The notes under the pieces: generated by a model
Database searches by the model: none
The model's input: the letters and a program-made list of their open reading frames with translations, nothing else
Told to the model about the DNA's origin: nothing
From: Asanoa ferruginea
GTDB taxonomy: Bacteria; Actinomycetota; Actinomycetes; Mycobacteriales; Micromonosporaceae
DNA length: 64,000 nt
NCBI RefSeq assembly: GCF_003387075.1
Contig: NZ_QUMQ01000001.1
Coordinates: forward strand, 248,001-312,000
Direction: 5' to 3'
Part shown: positions 56,401 through 64,000 of the stretch, in pieces
Numbering within the stretch: position 1 is the stretch's first letter
Layout of the letters: the number at the start of each line of letters is the position of its first letter
Made by a program: the position numbers and the translations under genes

Positions 56401-56844
56401 GTAGTCGACGACCATGAGCAGGCCGGCGACACCGTCGAGGGTCAGGTCCTGGCTGCCCGGCGGTGGGCTCACCGACCCCGGCCCGTGCCGGGCGTCCACC
56501 ACCTTCCACCCGACGGCGGCGCTCGCGTCCGCGAACTCGGCGGCCAGCCGGGTCTTGCCCGCACCACCCGGCCCGTGCAGCAGCAGGGCGGACAGTCCCG
56601 TACCCGAGCGCCAACCGGTCAGCCGGGCCAGCTCGCTCTCCCGCCCGGTGAACGGCACGATCCGGTGGCGGGCGTTGAGCAGCCGGCTGGGCTGATCGGG
56701 CAGCCAGCTCGGCTCCTTCGGGACCGCCGGCAGCCGCCGGGTGAGCACGTAGACCGGGCCACGGTCCTGGAACACGTGCATGTCCGCGCCGATGAGGCCG
56801 TAGCCGTATCCACTCTCGACGTTGACGACCTGGGTGACCGACAC
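53428..56844 (-). CDS. STAND NTPase-TPR paralogue with C-terminal membrane segment
   Basis: A 1138-aa paralogue of the convergent gene. The N-terminal motif is YGYGLIGADMHVFQDRGP; Walker A is GPGGAGKT at 91-98, Walker B LLMVVDYADRW. TPR-like units (RVEAEAAVARAVDIYRDL; HHEALAVSRDAVAIRRRLAE; AALTVIEEAVAVRRRL) occupy the second half. Unlike its partner it ends in a hydrophobic segment (PVLFIGLILLGLVGIVVAVV, then VVFVV) with a basic tail (RRVIRRARNT). GTG 56844 has GGAGG 5 bp upstream. Its stop shares CTAG with that of the other STAND gene. No small partner gene adjoins it. Confidence 0.86.
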   Translation of the reverse strand: MSVTQVVNVESGYGYGLIGADMHVFQDRGPVYVLTRRLPAVPKEPSWLPDQPSRLLNARHRIVPFTGRESELARLTGWRSGTGLSALLLHGPGGAGKTRLAAEFADASAAVGWKVVDARHGPGSVSPPPGSQDLTLDGVAGLLMVVDYADRWPLTHLAWLLSNAVLHRAVPTRLLLLARSPYAARAIRSAIEELDGSMDVMALGPLPGDRKRMFLAARDAFAFRYGVVPETVAVPARLDEPAFALTLTVHMAALVAVDALHRGGEVADDPAGLSAHLLDREDGHWQRLYESRVDGLEFETTSAEMTRLVFTAALTGAMPYDRGVEILRTLDLPGHPDRLLADHARCYPPTDALTALEPLYPDRLAEDFLALTLPGHPAHGHHSRPWAPSTMATLVRGGAATYAGRALTFLAAAAAPGRWPHVAAHLAAVLRDAPELALSGGSGTLTVLAEVEDLDPAVLAALDPLLPARGQADLDLGIAAITRRRTDQAAASGLTGEPLARQFVTLARRYLNAGLLEPALDAALRVAPLAGEGGAVAAAGAYEQSRALSGLGRRVEAEAAVARAVDIYRDLVDQGDDAYLPRLADALHLLGRESTRPEPSRMAQALAQTEEAVAIYRRLTDAERPELAAALNSLTIRLLELGRAAEGSAAALEAVTIRRELAERDPGTFLPDLATSLNNLGNALASTGRHHEALAVSRDAVAIRRRLAETNPYAYEQALALALNNVGTRLAALGHAGEAVAVLREAEAKLRGLVESNPAANRQFLGLVLVNLAGSLPPTQPQEVVAVTAEAVEIFRGLATERPDSYLGGLSKALNNYSVALSSAGQNRAALTVIEEAVAVRRRLTRTDPSWRPELADSIENLATTLRNLGRDRPATAAEGEAAVIRAQLTGAGDPVAKARATVAAVRAGGSRADQAAALARLGSILAQTAPLDAGDPLHDATRIYRTLAAAEPDAYQPQFAAVLQAEAMTYLAVGRADPAAEVADELVTLLRPLADRAPAFHQPALARALTLLATAEGQLREYADGEQSAQAAVAHYDQLVRQAPHVFKMERKAARMLEGQLRIAPRVEAKLRKRAIRYGFGPSIMDRLGLTSGPVLFIGLILLGLVGIVVAVVVFVVTLPWTIVSLVRRVIRRARNT

Positions 56845-56923
56845 GCCAACCTCCAACGGCCGCGCGGGCGGCGCCCACACGCCACGGTCAGCGTATCGAC
56901 CCCACGCCCGATAGCGTCCGGGC

Positions 56924-57514
56924 GTGAGCCTGTTCGTCGCGGTGACCGGTGGGACCGGAAGCGGCAAGACGACGCTCGCCGGCTCGCTGTCGGCCCGCCT
57001 CGGTGCTGACCTGTCCGTGCTGTCGCTCGACGACCTGGTGATCGGGCGGGCGGCACTCGCCGCCGCCGGCCGGACCGTCGTCGACTGGGACGACCCGGCG
57101 CTGTGGCGTTGGGACGACCTGCGAGCCCACCTGGCCGACCTGAAAGCGGGCCGGCCGACCGTCGTCGACGCCCGGTCGCGGGAGAGCCGCGCCGCCGGCT
57201 TCCGGGAACGGCGGGTCGTGCCACGAAAGACCGTGCTGCTAGTCGGGCACCTCGCGTTGCACGACGCGGCCGTCGCCCGGAGCTTCGACGTCCGCGTCTA
57301 CCTCGACCTGCCGGAGGAAGAGCTGATCCGGCGGCGACTGGGCCGGCCGCCGGCCGCGGAGAACCGCGAGCCCTACCTCACCCGCACCTTGCTGCCGGCG
57401 CACCGCAGGCTGGTCGTCCCGCAGCGCGCCCGCGCGACCCACGTCGTCGACGCGACCGGACCACCCGAGGCAGTGGCCGACGCGGTGGCAGCCATCATCC
57501 GAGCTGCAAGTTGA
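56924..57514 (+). CDS. Uridine-kinase-like P-loop NTPase
   Basis: A 196-aa kinase-like protein. Walker A is GGTGSGKTTLAG near residue 8; SLDDLVIG and VDWDDPALWRWDDL resemble the substrate region of uridine/pantothenate kinases; VYLDLPEEELIRRRLGR is the lid-like segment. The exact substrate is not shown. GTG start at 56924, divergent from the STAND gene with 79 bp between. Its TGA abuts the TCA (reverse TGA) of the next convergent gene, giving TGATCA. Confidence 0.85.
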   Translation: MSLFVAVTGGTGSGKTTLAGSLSARLGADLSVLSLDDLVIGRAALAAAGRTVVDWDDPALWRWDDLRAHLADLKAGRPTVVDARSRESRAAGFRERRVVPRKTVLLVGHLALHDAAVARSFDVRVYLDLPEEELIRRRLGRPPAAENREPYLTRTLLPAHRRLVVPQRARATHVVDATGPPEAVADAVAAIIRAAS

Positions 57515-58297
57515 TCACGACGGCATCGGGATGGCGTTGACGGCTGCCGTCGAAGGCAGCGCGGCCGCCGGCGCCGGGAACACCTGCCCGCCATCGCCGG
57601 CCAGTTCGCGCAAGCGGGCGGGCGAACTCGCCCCGAGCAACTCGGGGCCGTAAACAACAGGGGAAACGGGCACGAGTTCGCCCGTCGGCTGCACCACCGT
57701 CGTCGAGAAGGCCAACCCAACGCCAGTCCAACCCAGCGGAACCACGCGGCCGTAGTCACACGGGACCGGGACCTTGTGCTCGCGGCTCGTCTCGACCTCC
57801 ACGAACCGCACCTCGTCGACGCACGAGTCCTGTTTGTTCACCAGTTTCACCCGGGCGAAGGACAACCACCGGCCGTCGGCGGACCAGCGCACGTGGCTGA
57901 ACGGCAACTGGCCCAGGTGCAGCGTCTTGCGGCCCGACACCGTGTCGAACAGCCAGAAGTCGAACGCCTGCGGTAGTTCGCCGACCCGCTCGACCGACAG
58001 CACCGCCCAGTGCAAGTCGGGCGACACCGTGTGCAGGTTGCCCTCCACCGCGCGGTAGTCACCGGTGACCGGGTTGATCACGTGGGAGTGGCCGTCGCCG
58101 TAGCCGATCGGCATCCCATAGCCCACGACGATCCGCGGCCCGCCGACGGCGGCGGTCGACGCGGGCGCCGGCGAGACGATCGGTGACGTCTCGTCAGGGC
58201 CGATGTAGCCGAGCCGCCAGAGCACGGTGAGCGCGACCAGCACCACGACGGCCACGGCGCCGGCTCCGAGGCGTCGGCTACCCGAGGCAGGATCCAT
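57515..58297 (-). CDS. Membrane-anchored beta-propeller-like hypothetical protein
   Basis: A 260-aa protein with one N-terminal helix (AGAVAVVVLVALTVLWRLGYI) and an outer domain with TolB/WD-like strands (HSHVINPVTGDYRAVEGNLHTVSPDLHWAVLSVE, in part; WLFDTVSGRKTLHLG; HVRWSADGRWLSFARV). Two cysteines (DSCVDEV; VPCDYG) may pair. The ATG at 58297 follows the RpiB gene by 41 bp in the same direction. Unknown function. Confidence 0.78.
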   Translation of the reverse strand: MDPASGSRRLGAGAVAVVVLVALTVLWRLGYIGPDETSPIVSPAPASTAAVGGPRIVVGYGMPIGYGDGHSHVINPVTGDYRAVEGNLHTVSPDLHWAVLSVERVGELPQAFDFWLFDTVSGRKTLHLGQLPFSHVRWSADGRWLSFARVKLVNKQDSCVDEVRFVEVETSREHKVPVPCDYGRVVPLGWTGVGLAFSTTVVQPTGELVPVSPVVYGPELLGASSPARLRELAGDGGQVFPAPAAALPSTAAVNAIPMPS

Positions 58298-58338
58298 GGC
58301 CGGATCCTCCTCGCCGACGACGCGATCCGCTGCCCCGG

Positions 58339-58809
58339 TCAGGAGGGCAGGGCCGGCAGGTCCTGGGAAGTCTCATACCCCGCGACCTCGGCGATCCGCC
58401 GCGCGTGCCGGTCGGCGCCCGAGAACGGCGTCGACAGGAACGCCTCGACCAACGCCGTCGCCTCGTCGAGGGTGTGCTGCCGGGCGCCGACACCAGCGAC
58501 GTTGGCGTCGTTGTGCTCTCGGGACAGTTGCGCGGTGGAAAGGTTCCAGATCAGCGCCGCGCGTACACCCTTGATCTTGTTTGCCGCGATCTGTTCGCCG
58601 TTGCCCGAGCCGCCGATCACGATGCCGAGGCTGCCCTCGTCGTCGACCACCCGGGCGCCCGTGTGGAGGCAGAACGCCGGGTAGTCGTCGCCCTCGTCGT
58701 AGGTGTGCGCACCCACGTCGACCACGTCGTAGCCCTTTGTCGCGAGGTAGGTGACCAGGTGGGACTTGAGCTCGAAGCCGGCGTGGTCGGAGCCGAGGTA
58801 GACGCGCAT
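58339..58809 (-). CDS. rpiB: Ribose-5-phosphate isomerase B
   Basis: A 156-aa isomerase of the pentose phosphate pathway. GSDHAGFELK (D8, H9) binds phosphate and sugar, and GGSGNGEQIAANKIKGVRAAL holds the catalytic region. The catalytic base is Glu (GNGEQ) as in mycobacterial RpiB, in place of the Cys of E. coli RpiB. EHNDANV is also conserved. ATG 58809. It lies 13 bp downstream of the DUF1015 gene. Confidence 0.94.
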   Translation of the reverse strand: MRVYLGSDHAGFELKSHLVTYLATKGYDVVDVGAHTYDEGDDYPAFCLHTGARVVDDEGSLGIVIGGSGNGEQIAANKIKGVRAALIWNLSTAQLSREHNDANVAGVGARQHTLDEATALVEAFLSTPFSGADRHARRIAEVAGYETSQDLPALPS

Positions 58810-58822
58810 GGTCAGCAGTCTC

Positions 58823-60010
58823 TCAGTGCGTGCCCAGCTCCGCGAGCACCAGGCCACCTCGCGCCTTCGGGGTGAACCAGGTGCTCTTTCGTGGCATCTT
58901 GGCCCGCGCGAGGTTGACCGCGACGAAGTCGTCGACGGTGACCGGGGCGATCAGGATCGCCAGCTCGGCGCGGCCGGCGTTGACCTCGCCGACCAGCCAC
59001 GACGCGGGGTAGTCACCACCCACATAGGTGATCCGCTTGTCGCCCGGCTCGAGGCCCAGCGCGTCGCGCAGGATGACCCGCTCGACCAGCGCGTGGTCGA
59101 GGTTGTCGACCGGGCCGGCATTGGGGTCGTGCGGCAACTCGACGGCGTAGGCGGCGGCGGCGTACACGATGACGGATGTGGGGTTGAGATCTGAGACCGG
59201 GGTGACCGAAGCGCCCGCCGAACGCAGCGCGTCGAGCAAAGACGCGGGGGTGACGGTCAGCTCCGAGACCAGCCGGTTGTAGGGCTGGATCGCGACCGAC
59301 GCCGGGGTGGTGATCACGGCGAGGAAGCGCGGCAGCTTGCCGAGTTGGGCGGCCAGGCTGCGGTGGTTGCCGTCGGCCACGACCAGGTCGCCCCCGCTGG
59401 CCAGAGCGAGCAGGTTGTCCTGGGTCGCGCCGGGGCCGAGCGGCCAGATCGCGTGGGTGCGGCCCGCCTGGTCGAGGTCGGTCGCCGCGGGCGCGCCGGC
59501 CGCGTCGCACGCCGCCGCGAGGGCGGCCTGCAACTCCGCGCCACGACCAGTCTGCAGCAGGAGTACGGGCGACAGCAGGTGCCCGACCGCCTCGGCGAGG
59601 GCGACCCGCTCGCGCACCTTCTCGATGAACACGTCTTCGTTGCGGATCACCAGGCCGGGCTCGTCGGCACTGGTCGAGATCTGGTCGGTGTCGACCGTCG
59701 CGAACATGCCGTAGGCCGGCTCCTCGCCGGGAGCCGTGATTCGGTAGAGCACGACCACGCCGTCGGCCGGTGTGTAGCTGCCGTCGTCTTTCGCGTCGGC
59801 GAGGCGCTGGGCGGCGGCGCCCAGCGAGTCCAGGAACGACGCTCCGGAGGCGGACGGCGCGCGGTGCGGCATCTCGATCGCGAGCGCGCTGCGCGGGTTG
59901 TCGGCGATGATCGCGGTGATCTCGTTGTCGTCGGCGAACTCGTCGTAGTTTTGCGCGCCGGTGCCGCCGGTGGTGATCCAGGCCCGGGCGATCGGGTGCA
60001 CGATCGTCAT
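58823..60010 (-). CDS. DUF1015 domain protein
   Basis: A 395-aa protein of the DUF1015 family: an N-terminal region (NYDEFADDNEITAIIADNPRSALAIEMPH), LADGNHR-type motif VVADGNHRSLAAQLG, and a C-terminal VDNLDHALVERVILRDALG; each cited in part. The family is widespread and often near serA/serC in other bacteria; biochemical role unresolved. ATG 60010 is preferred; an in-frame start 42 bp upstream is possible. Likely co-transcribed with rpiB. Confidence 0.88.
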   Translation of the reverse strand: MTIVHPIARAWITTGGTGAQNYDEFADDNEITAIIADNPRSALAIEMPHRAPSASGASFLDSLGAAAQRLADAKDDGSYTPADGVVVLYRITAPGEEPAYGMFATVDTDQISTSADEPGLVIRNEDVFIEKVRERVALAEAVGHLLSPVLLLQTGRGAELQAALAAACDAAGAPAATDLDQAGRTHAIWPLGPGATQDNLLALASGGDLVVADGNHRSLAAQLGKLPRFLAVITTPASVAIQPYNRLVSELTVTPASLLDALRSAGASVTPVSDLNPTSVIVYAAAAYAVELPHDPNAGPVDNLDHALVERVILRDALGLEPGDKRITYVGGDYPASWLVGEVNAGRAELAILIAPVTVDDFVAVNLARAKMPRKSTWFTPKARGGLVLAELGTH

Positions 60011-60064
60011 GTCCGAAACGCTACCGATGGGTGCCGGCGTGACGACCGACACCCGGGCGGTGTC

Positions 60065-60322
60065 TCAGGCTGTGGCCGCGACCGGCGTTTCGCGCGGAAA
60101 CGGCACCAGCATGTCGAGCCGATCAAGGGCTGTCGGACCCGATTCACTCGGCCTCGCCAGGCTCGGGAGGGCGGCGATCGCGTCGGTGCCGCAGGGGGCC
60201 GCGCCGACCAGGATCGGCGGGGCGAGCAGGTCGGCGCAGTAGTCGGGCAGGGCCGGGACGAGGGTCTCCCAGCGGCCTTCGTCGACTGACCAGTAGGCAG
60301 CGCCGGCTATCTCATCGGACAT
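60065..60322 (-). CDS. Small hypothetical protein
   Basis: An 85-aa protein (MSDEIAGAAYWSVDEGRWET; LPDYCADLLAPPILVGAAPCG). AAGGA lies 8 bp upstream of the ATG at 60322, favouring this start over one 45 bp earlier. No motif recognised. It sits between the DUF1015 gene and the nitroreductase-like gene, same strand. Confidence 0.65.
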   Translation of the reverse strand: MSDEIAGAAYWSVDEGRWETLVPALPDYCADLLAPPILVGAAPCGTDAIAALPSLARPSESGPTALDRLDMLVPFPRETPVAATA

Positions 60323-60398
60323 CGGGAGATCCTTCGATGCGAGGGTGCCGTCGGACACCCTACGCAACGAATCGGTCGGCTAGCCGGAAAGGGTCCGA

Positions 60399-61022
60399 TC
60401 AGTCGAAAATCGGACCCACATCGCGGGTCCGCTTGAGCTCGAAGAAGCCCGGAGTGCTGGTGACCAGGAGAACGCCGTCCCAGAGCTTGCCGGCGGCTTC
60501 ACCCTTGGGTGCCGGCGTGACGACCGGGCCGAAGATCGCGACGCGACCGCCGTCGGGGCCGGGTGCGTGGATCACCGGGGTGCCGACGTCCATGCCGACC
60601 GGCTTCATGCCGGCCTCGTGGCTGGCCCGCAGCGCGTCGTCGAAGTCGGTGCTGTCGGCGGCGGCGGCCAGCGCGGGGTCCAGGCCGGCATCGGTCAGCG
60701 CGGCGGCGTACAACTCGGGTCCGCGCTCCTGCTTCTGGAGGTGGATGCGGGTGCCGAATGCGGTGTAGAGGTCACGGAGCACGCCGGTGCCGTATTTCTG
60801 CTCGGCGGCGATGCAGATCCGCACCGGCCCCCACGCCGTGCGCAGGAAGTTGACGTAGTTCTCGTCGAGGTCCCGACCGTCGTTGAGCACGGCCAGGCTC
60901 ATCACCCGGAAGGTGACGTCGAGCGGGCGGACCTTTTCCACTTCCAGCAGCCAGCGGGAGGTGATCCAGGCCCAGGGGCAGGCGGGGTCGAAATACATGT
61001 CGACTTCTTGACGATCGGACAC
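60399..61022 (-). CDS. DsbA-fold protein, mycothiol-dependent nitroreductase (Rv2466c) family, CPWA variant
   Basis: A 207-aa thioredoxin-fold protein with the Rv2466c family pattern ([55 protein letters not shown]). Rv2466c has a CPWC active site; here it is C15-P-W-A18, so the resolving cysteine is missing. A monothiol mechanism with mycothiol would be required. GTG 61022 has GGAAGG about 9 bp upstream. Divergent from pepN, with 205 bp between. Confidence 0.87.
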   Translation of the reverse strand: MSDRQEVDMYFDPACPWAWITSRWLLEVEKVRPLDVTFRVMSLAVLNDGRDLDENYVNFLRTAWGPVRICIAAEQKYGTGVLRDLYTAFGTRIHLQKQERGPELYAAALTDAGLDPALAAAADSTDFDDALRASHEAGMKPVGMDVGTPVIHAPGPDGGRVAIFGPVVTPAPKGEAAGKLWDGVLLVTSTPGFFELKRTRDVGPIFD

Positions 61023-61227
61023 GGCGTAAGCCTTCCGGCGGTGGGGGGTACGTACCCTGATATTCACCCTCGTCCGACCCTTTCCGCACCTGATACCGCG
61101 CGTGACGTGGGTTACCGTGGTTCGCTCTGGCGGGCATGGAAGACTCGACTGAACTGCCGGTGACGCGGGCCACAAGCCCAGCGGAACGAGCGCCGGCTAA
61201 CCAAGCGCGTGAAACGGAGAACTGACT

Positions 61228-63786
61228 GTGGCTGGTGTGCGCAACCTGACCCAGGCGGAGGCGGCCGAGCGGGCGCGACTGCTCGACGTCACGTCCTACG
61301 ACATCAGCCTGGATCTGGCCTCGGCCGGTCAGGGCGACGCGCGCACGTTCCGCTCGGTCACGACGATCGTGTTCGACTGCCGCGAGCCCGGCGCCACCAC
61401 GTTCATCGAGTTGGCCGCCGCGTCGGTGCGCTCCGCGACCCTCAACGGCGACGCGGTCGACACCAGCGGCTGGGCCGCCGACAAGGGCCTGACGATCACC
61501 GGCCTGGCCGCCGCCAACGAACTCGTCGTCGACGCCGACTTCAACTATTCGACGTCGGGCCAGGGCCTGCACCGCAGCGTCGACCCGGTCGACGGCGAGA
61601 CCTATCTCTACAGCCAGTTCGAAACCGCCGACGCGCAGCGGGTGTACGCGTCGTTCGATCAGCCCGACCTCAAGTCGGTCTACACCTGGCACGCGACGGT
61701 CCCGGCGCATTGGAACGTCGTGTCCAACATGCCGGTCGACCGGGTCGACGCGCTCGCCGACGACGTCAAGACCGTCCACTTCGCAGTGTCGGAGCGGATG
61801 TCGACCTACATCACCGCGCTGTGCGCCGGCCCCTACCACGAGGTGCGGTTCGAGCACGACGGCATCGACCTCGGCTATTACTGCCGGGCCAGCATGGCGC
61901 AATACTTCGACGCCGACGAGCTCAACCTGATCACCACGCAGGGCTTCGACTTCTACCACGCCAACTTCGGCGTCCGTTACCCATTGCCGAAATACGACCA
62001 GCTCTGGGTGCCCGACTTCAACGCCGGCGCGATGGAGAACTTCGGCTGCGTCACCCACGCCGAGTCGGCCTACGTCTACCGCTCGCAGGTCACCGACTTC
62101 GAATACGAGCAGCGCGCCAACACGATCCTGCACGAGCTGGCCCACATGTGGTTCGGCGACCTGGTGACCATGCGCTGGTGGAACGACCTGTGGCTCAACG
62201 AGTCGTTCGCCGAGTGGGCGAGCCACTGGTGCAACACCCACGCGACGCGCTTCACCGACGCCTGGACGACGTTCCTGTCGATCCGCAAGAACTGGGGCTA
62301 CCGGCAGGACCAGCTCAGCTCCACCCACCCGGTCTACTGCGAGATGCCCGACCTGGAAGCGGTCGAGGTCAACTTCGACGGCATCACCTACGCCAAGGGC
62401 GCGTCGGTCATCAAGCAGTTGGTCGCCTACGTCGGCCTCGACCCGTTCCTCGCGGGGCTGCGGGCCTACTTCGCGAAGCACGCCTGGGGCAACGCGACCT
62501 TCGACGACCTGCTCAGCGAGCTCGAGTCGGCGTCCGGCCGCGAGCTGCGCAAGTTCGCCGCCCAGTGGCTGGAGACCGCGCAGGTCAACACGCTGCGGCC
62601 GCAGGTGGTCATCGGCGCTGACGGCTCCTACGAGTCGGTCGTGGTGCTCCAGGAGGCGCCGGCCGACTACCCCACGCTGCGTACCCACCGGATCGGGGTC
62701 GGCCTCTACGACCTCAGCGCCGAGGGCCGGCTGGTCCGCCGGGAGCGGATCGAGATCGACGTGACCGGCGAGCAGACCCCGGTGCCACAACTGACCGGCG
62801 TACGCGCGCCCGACGTGCTGCTGCTCAACGACGACGACCTGACCTACGCCAAGCTGCGCCTCGACGAGCGCTCGATGGCCACCGTCGTGCAGCACATCGA
62901 CGGCTTCGACTCGTCGCTGGCCCGCGCGCTGTGCTGGGCCGCGGCCTGGGACATGCTCCGCGACGCCGAGCTCGCGGCCCGCGACTACGTGGCGCTGGTG
63001 CTGACCGGCCTGCCGGCCGAGTCCGACATCAACCTGGTCACTGCGACGCTGCGGCAGGCCGGCGGCGCCCTGTCGTTCTACTCCGACCCGGAGTGGGCAC
63101 CGACCGGCTGGGCCCAGGTCGCCGACACGGCCCGCACCGCGATGCTCGCGGCTCCGGCGGGCAGCGGCTTCCAGCTCGCCTGGGCCCGGGCGTTCGCGTC
63201 GGCGGCCCGCTCCGACGAGCACCTGGCCGTGCTGCGCGGTTGGCTCTCGGGCGACAACATCCCGGCCGGCCTGCCGATCGACACCGAGTTCCGCTGGTCG
63301 CTGCTCGGCGCCCTGGTCGCCAACGGCGCCGCGTCGTCCGCCGAGATCGACGCCGAGCTGGCCAACGACCGCACGTCGAGCGGCGAGCGCGAGGCGGCCG
63401 AGATGCAGGCGCTGATCCCGACGGCGGAGAACAAGGCCAACGTCTGGCGCCACCTGACCGGGTCGGCCGAGCTGCCCAACTGGCGCAACCGCGCGCTGCT
63501 GAGCGGCTTCCAGCACCCGGCCCAGGTCGACCTGATCGCGCCCTACGCCGCGAAGTTCTTCGAATCGGTTGTCTCGGTGTGGGGTCTGCGCGACAGCGAG
63601 CCGGCCCAGGAGTTCGTGGTGATGGCCTACCCGACCTACACGATCACCGACGAGGTGGTCGCGGCCGCCGACGCATGGCTGGCCGAGCCCGGTCACCCGG
63701 CGGCGTTGCAGCGCCTGGTGGCCGAGGGCCGCGACAGCACCGCCCGCGCGCTCCGCGCCCGCCTGCGGGACATCGCGGCGGGCTAG
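61228..63786 (+). CDS. pepN: Aminopeptidase N (M1 family)
   Basis: An 852-aa zinc metallopeptidase removing N-terminal residues from peptides. The substrate-anchoring GAMEN begins at residue 267 and the zinc site HExxH begins at residue 302 (HELAHMWFGDLV), with the third ligand Glu in LWLNESFAEW. Length and motifs match the actinobacterial PepN group. GTG start at 61228. Its TAG shares CTAG with the stop of the convergent partial gene. Confidence 0.96.
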   Translation: MAGVRNLTQAEAAERARLLDVTSYDISLDLASAGQGDARTFRSVTTIVFDCREPGATTFIELAAASVRSATLNGDAVDTSGWAADKGLTITGLAAANELVVDADFNYSTSGQGLHRSVDPVDGETYLYSQFETADAQRVYASFDQPDLKSVYTWHATVPAHWNVVSNMPVDRVDALADDVKTVHFAVSERMSTYITALCAGPYHEVRFEHDGIDLGYYCRASMAQYFDADELNLITTQGFDFYHANFGVRYPLPKYDQLWVPDFNAGAMENFGCVTHAESAYVYRSQVTDFEYEQRANTILHELAHMWFGDLVTMRWWNDLWLNESFAEWASHWCNTHATRFTDAWTTFLSIRKNWGYRQDQLSSTHPVYCEMPDLEAVEVNFDGITYAKGASVIKQLVAYVGLDPFLAGLRAYFAKHAWGNATFDDLLSELESASGRELRKFAAQWLETAQVNTLRPQVVIGADGSYESVVVLQEAPADYPTLRTHRIGVGLYDLSAEGRLVRRERIEIDVTGEQTPVPQLTGVRAPDVLLLNDDDLTYAKLRLDERSMATVVQHIDGFDSSLARALCWAAAWDMLRDAELAARDYVALVLTGLPAESDINLVTATLRQAGGALSFYSDPEWAPTGWAQVADTARTAMLAAPAGSGFQLAWARAFASAARSDEHLAVLRGWLSGDNIPAGLPIDTEFRWSLLGALVANGAASSAEIDAELANDRTSSGEREAAEMQALIPTAENKANVWRHLTGSAELPNWRNRALLSGFQHPAQVDLIAPYAAKFFESVVSVWGLRDSEPAQEFVVMAYPTYTITDEVVAAADAWLAEPGHPAALQRLVAEGRDSTARALRARLRDIAAG

Positions 63787-64000
63787 TAGGTTCCTTTGAA
63801 CTCGGTCGCGGCCACGGGTGGTTTTCCGGGGCGCTTGAGCACGAAGTTCGACAGCGCCGACTGGAACGCCGGGCTGGCGAAGTCTTGATCGATCCGGCGG
63901 AGCTCGCGCTGCTGCGTGGCGGCGAGCTCCGCCTCGGTCGGCAACGGCCGCCATCGCTGGTGGTCGAGCTGCTTGGCCGGGTGCCGGTAGTTGACCGCGA
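63783..64000 (-). CDS. C-terminal fragment of an unidentified protein
   Basis: The minus-strand frame open to the window edge encodes 71 or more residues ending LSNFVLKRPGKPPVAATEFKGTY. It is charged and probably helical (PTEAELAATQQRELRRIDQDF). Its TAG (63785-63783) overlaps the pepN stop. Too little is present to assign a family. Confidence 0.6.
   Translation of the reverse strand, partial: AVNYRHPAKQLDHQRWRPLPTEAELAATQQRELRRIDQDFASPAFQSALSNFVLKRPGKPPVAATEFKGTY

Noticed and set aside
60772-63954. A 1060-codon open frame antisense to pepN
   Set aside because: Shadow of pepN and of the neighbouring nitroreductase-like gene; no domain and Arg/His-rich composition.

Overview
The window is GC-rich (about 70 percent by eye), gene-dense, uses many GTG starts, and carries hallmarks of an actinobacterium: a translational ileS T-box, two clpP genes with clpX and tig, folC followed by a DUF4233 gene, an eukaryote-like IleRS, a mycothiol-pathway DsbA-like protein and a Glu-type RpiB. 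Gene content and a GCGAGCGAAGCGAGC-type repeat suggest Micromonosporaceae (Actinoplanes, Micromonospora or Asanoa relatives); the family assignment is inference.

Layout. 1-10.4 kb: a partial membrane protein, an FeS (6-4)-photolyase coupled to an SDR, a membrane protein/partner pair sharing an SGGTF-x-GP motif, a decayed SMI1/KNR4-like gene, and an ArsR-regulated ABC exporter. 10.4-15.7 kb: T-box/ileS, a PlsC acyltransferase, and a secreted GH11 xylanase with a carbohydrate-binding domain and a clear promoter/operator. 15.7-21.1 kb: rifamycin phosphotransferase preceded by a rifamycin-associated element (RAE), an LppX/LprG-like lipoprotein, and a TetR unit with a 35-bp perfect palindrome. 21-37.5 kb: housekeeping block (DUF4032, ndk, folC, valS, nitrilase/methyltransferase, clpX, clpP2, clpP1 with a ClgR-type operator, tig, tRNA-Pro). 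37.6-41.4 kb: a two-component system with an orphan TAXI solute receptor.

41.4-47 kb is an accessory island at tRNA-Gly(TCC). The 3-prime half of the tRNA is repeated three times (41496, 42909, 46899), bounding two stacked inserts. The larger, visibly AT-richer insert holds an Rx4H (HEPN-like) protein, two adjacent PD-(D/E)xK nuclease-like proteins, and a DUF6338 membrane protein with a 54-aa partner. No integrase is present, so the island looks non-autonomous or decayed and resembles a defence cassette.

47-64 kb: an AraC regulator, DHFR-like reductase, AhpD-like protein, then a second candidate conflict system: a 144-aa membrane-type protein coupled to a 1118-aa STAND NTPase-TPR protein, and a convergent 1138-aa paralogue with its own C-terminal membrane segment. 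The two large genes share a CTAG at their stop codons. The window closes with a uridine-kinase-like ATPase, RpiB, DUF1015, a CPWA-variant Rv2466c homologue, aminopeptidase N and a partial gene.

The best candidates for undescribed biology are the tRNA-Gly island with its twin nucleases, the tail-to-tail STAND-TPR pair with its small partner, and the SGGTF-motif pair at 3.2-5.3 kb.
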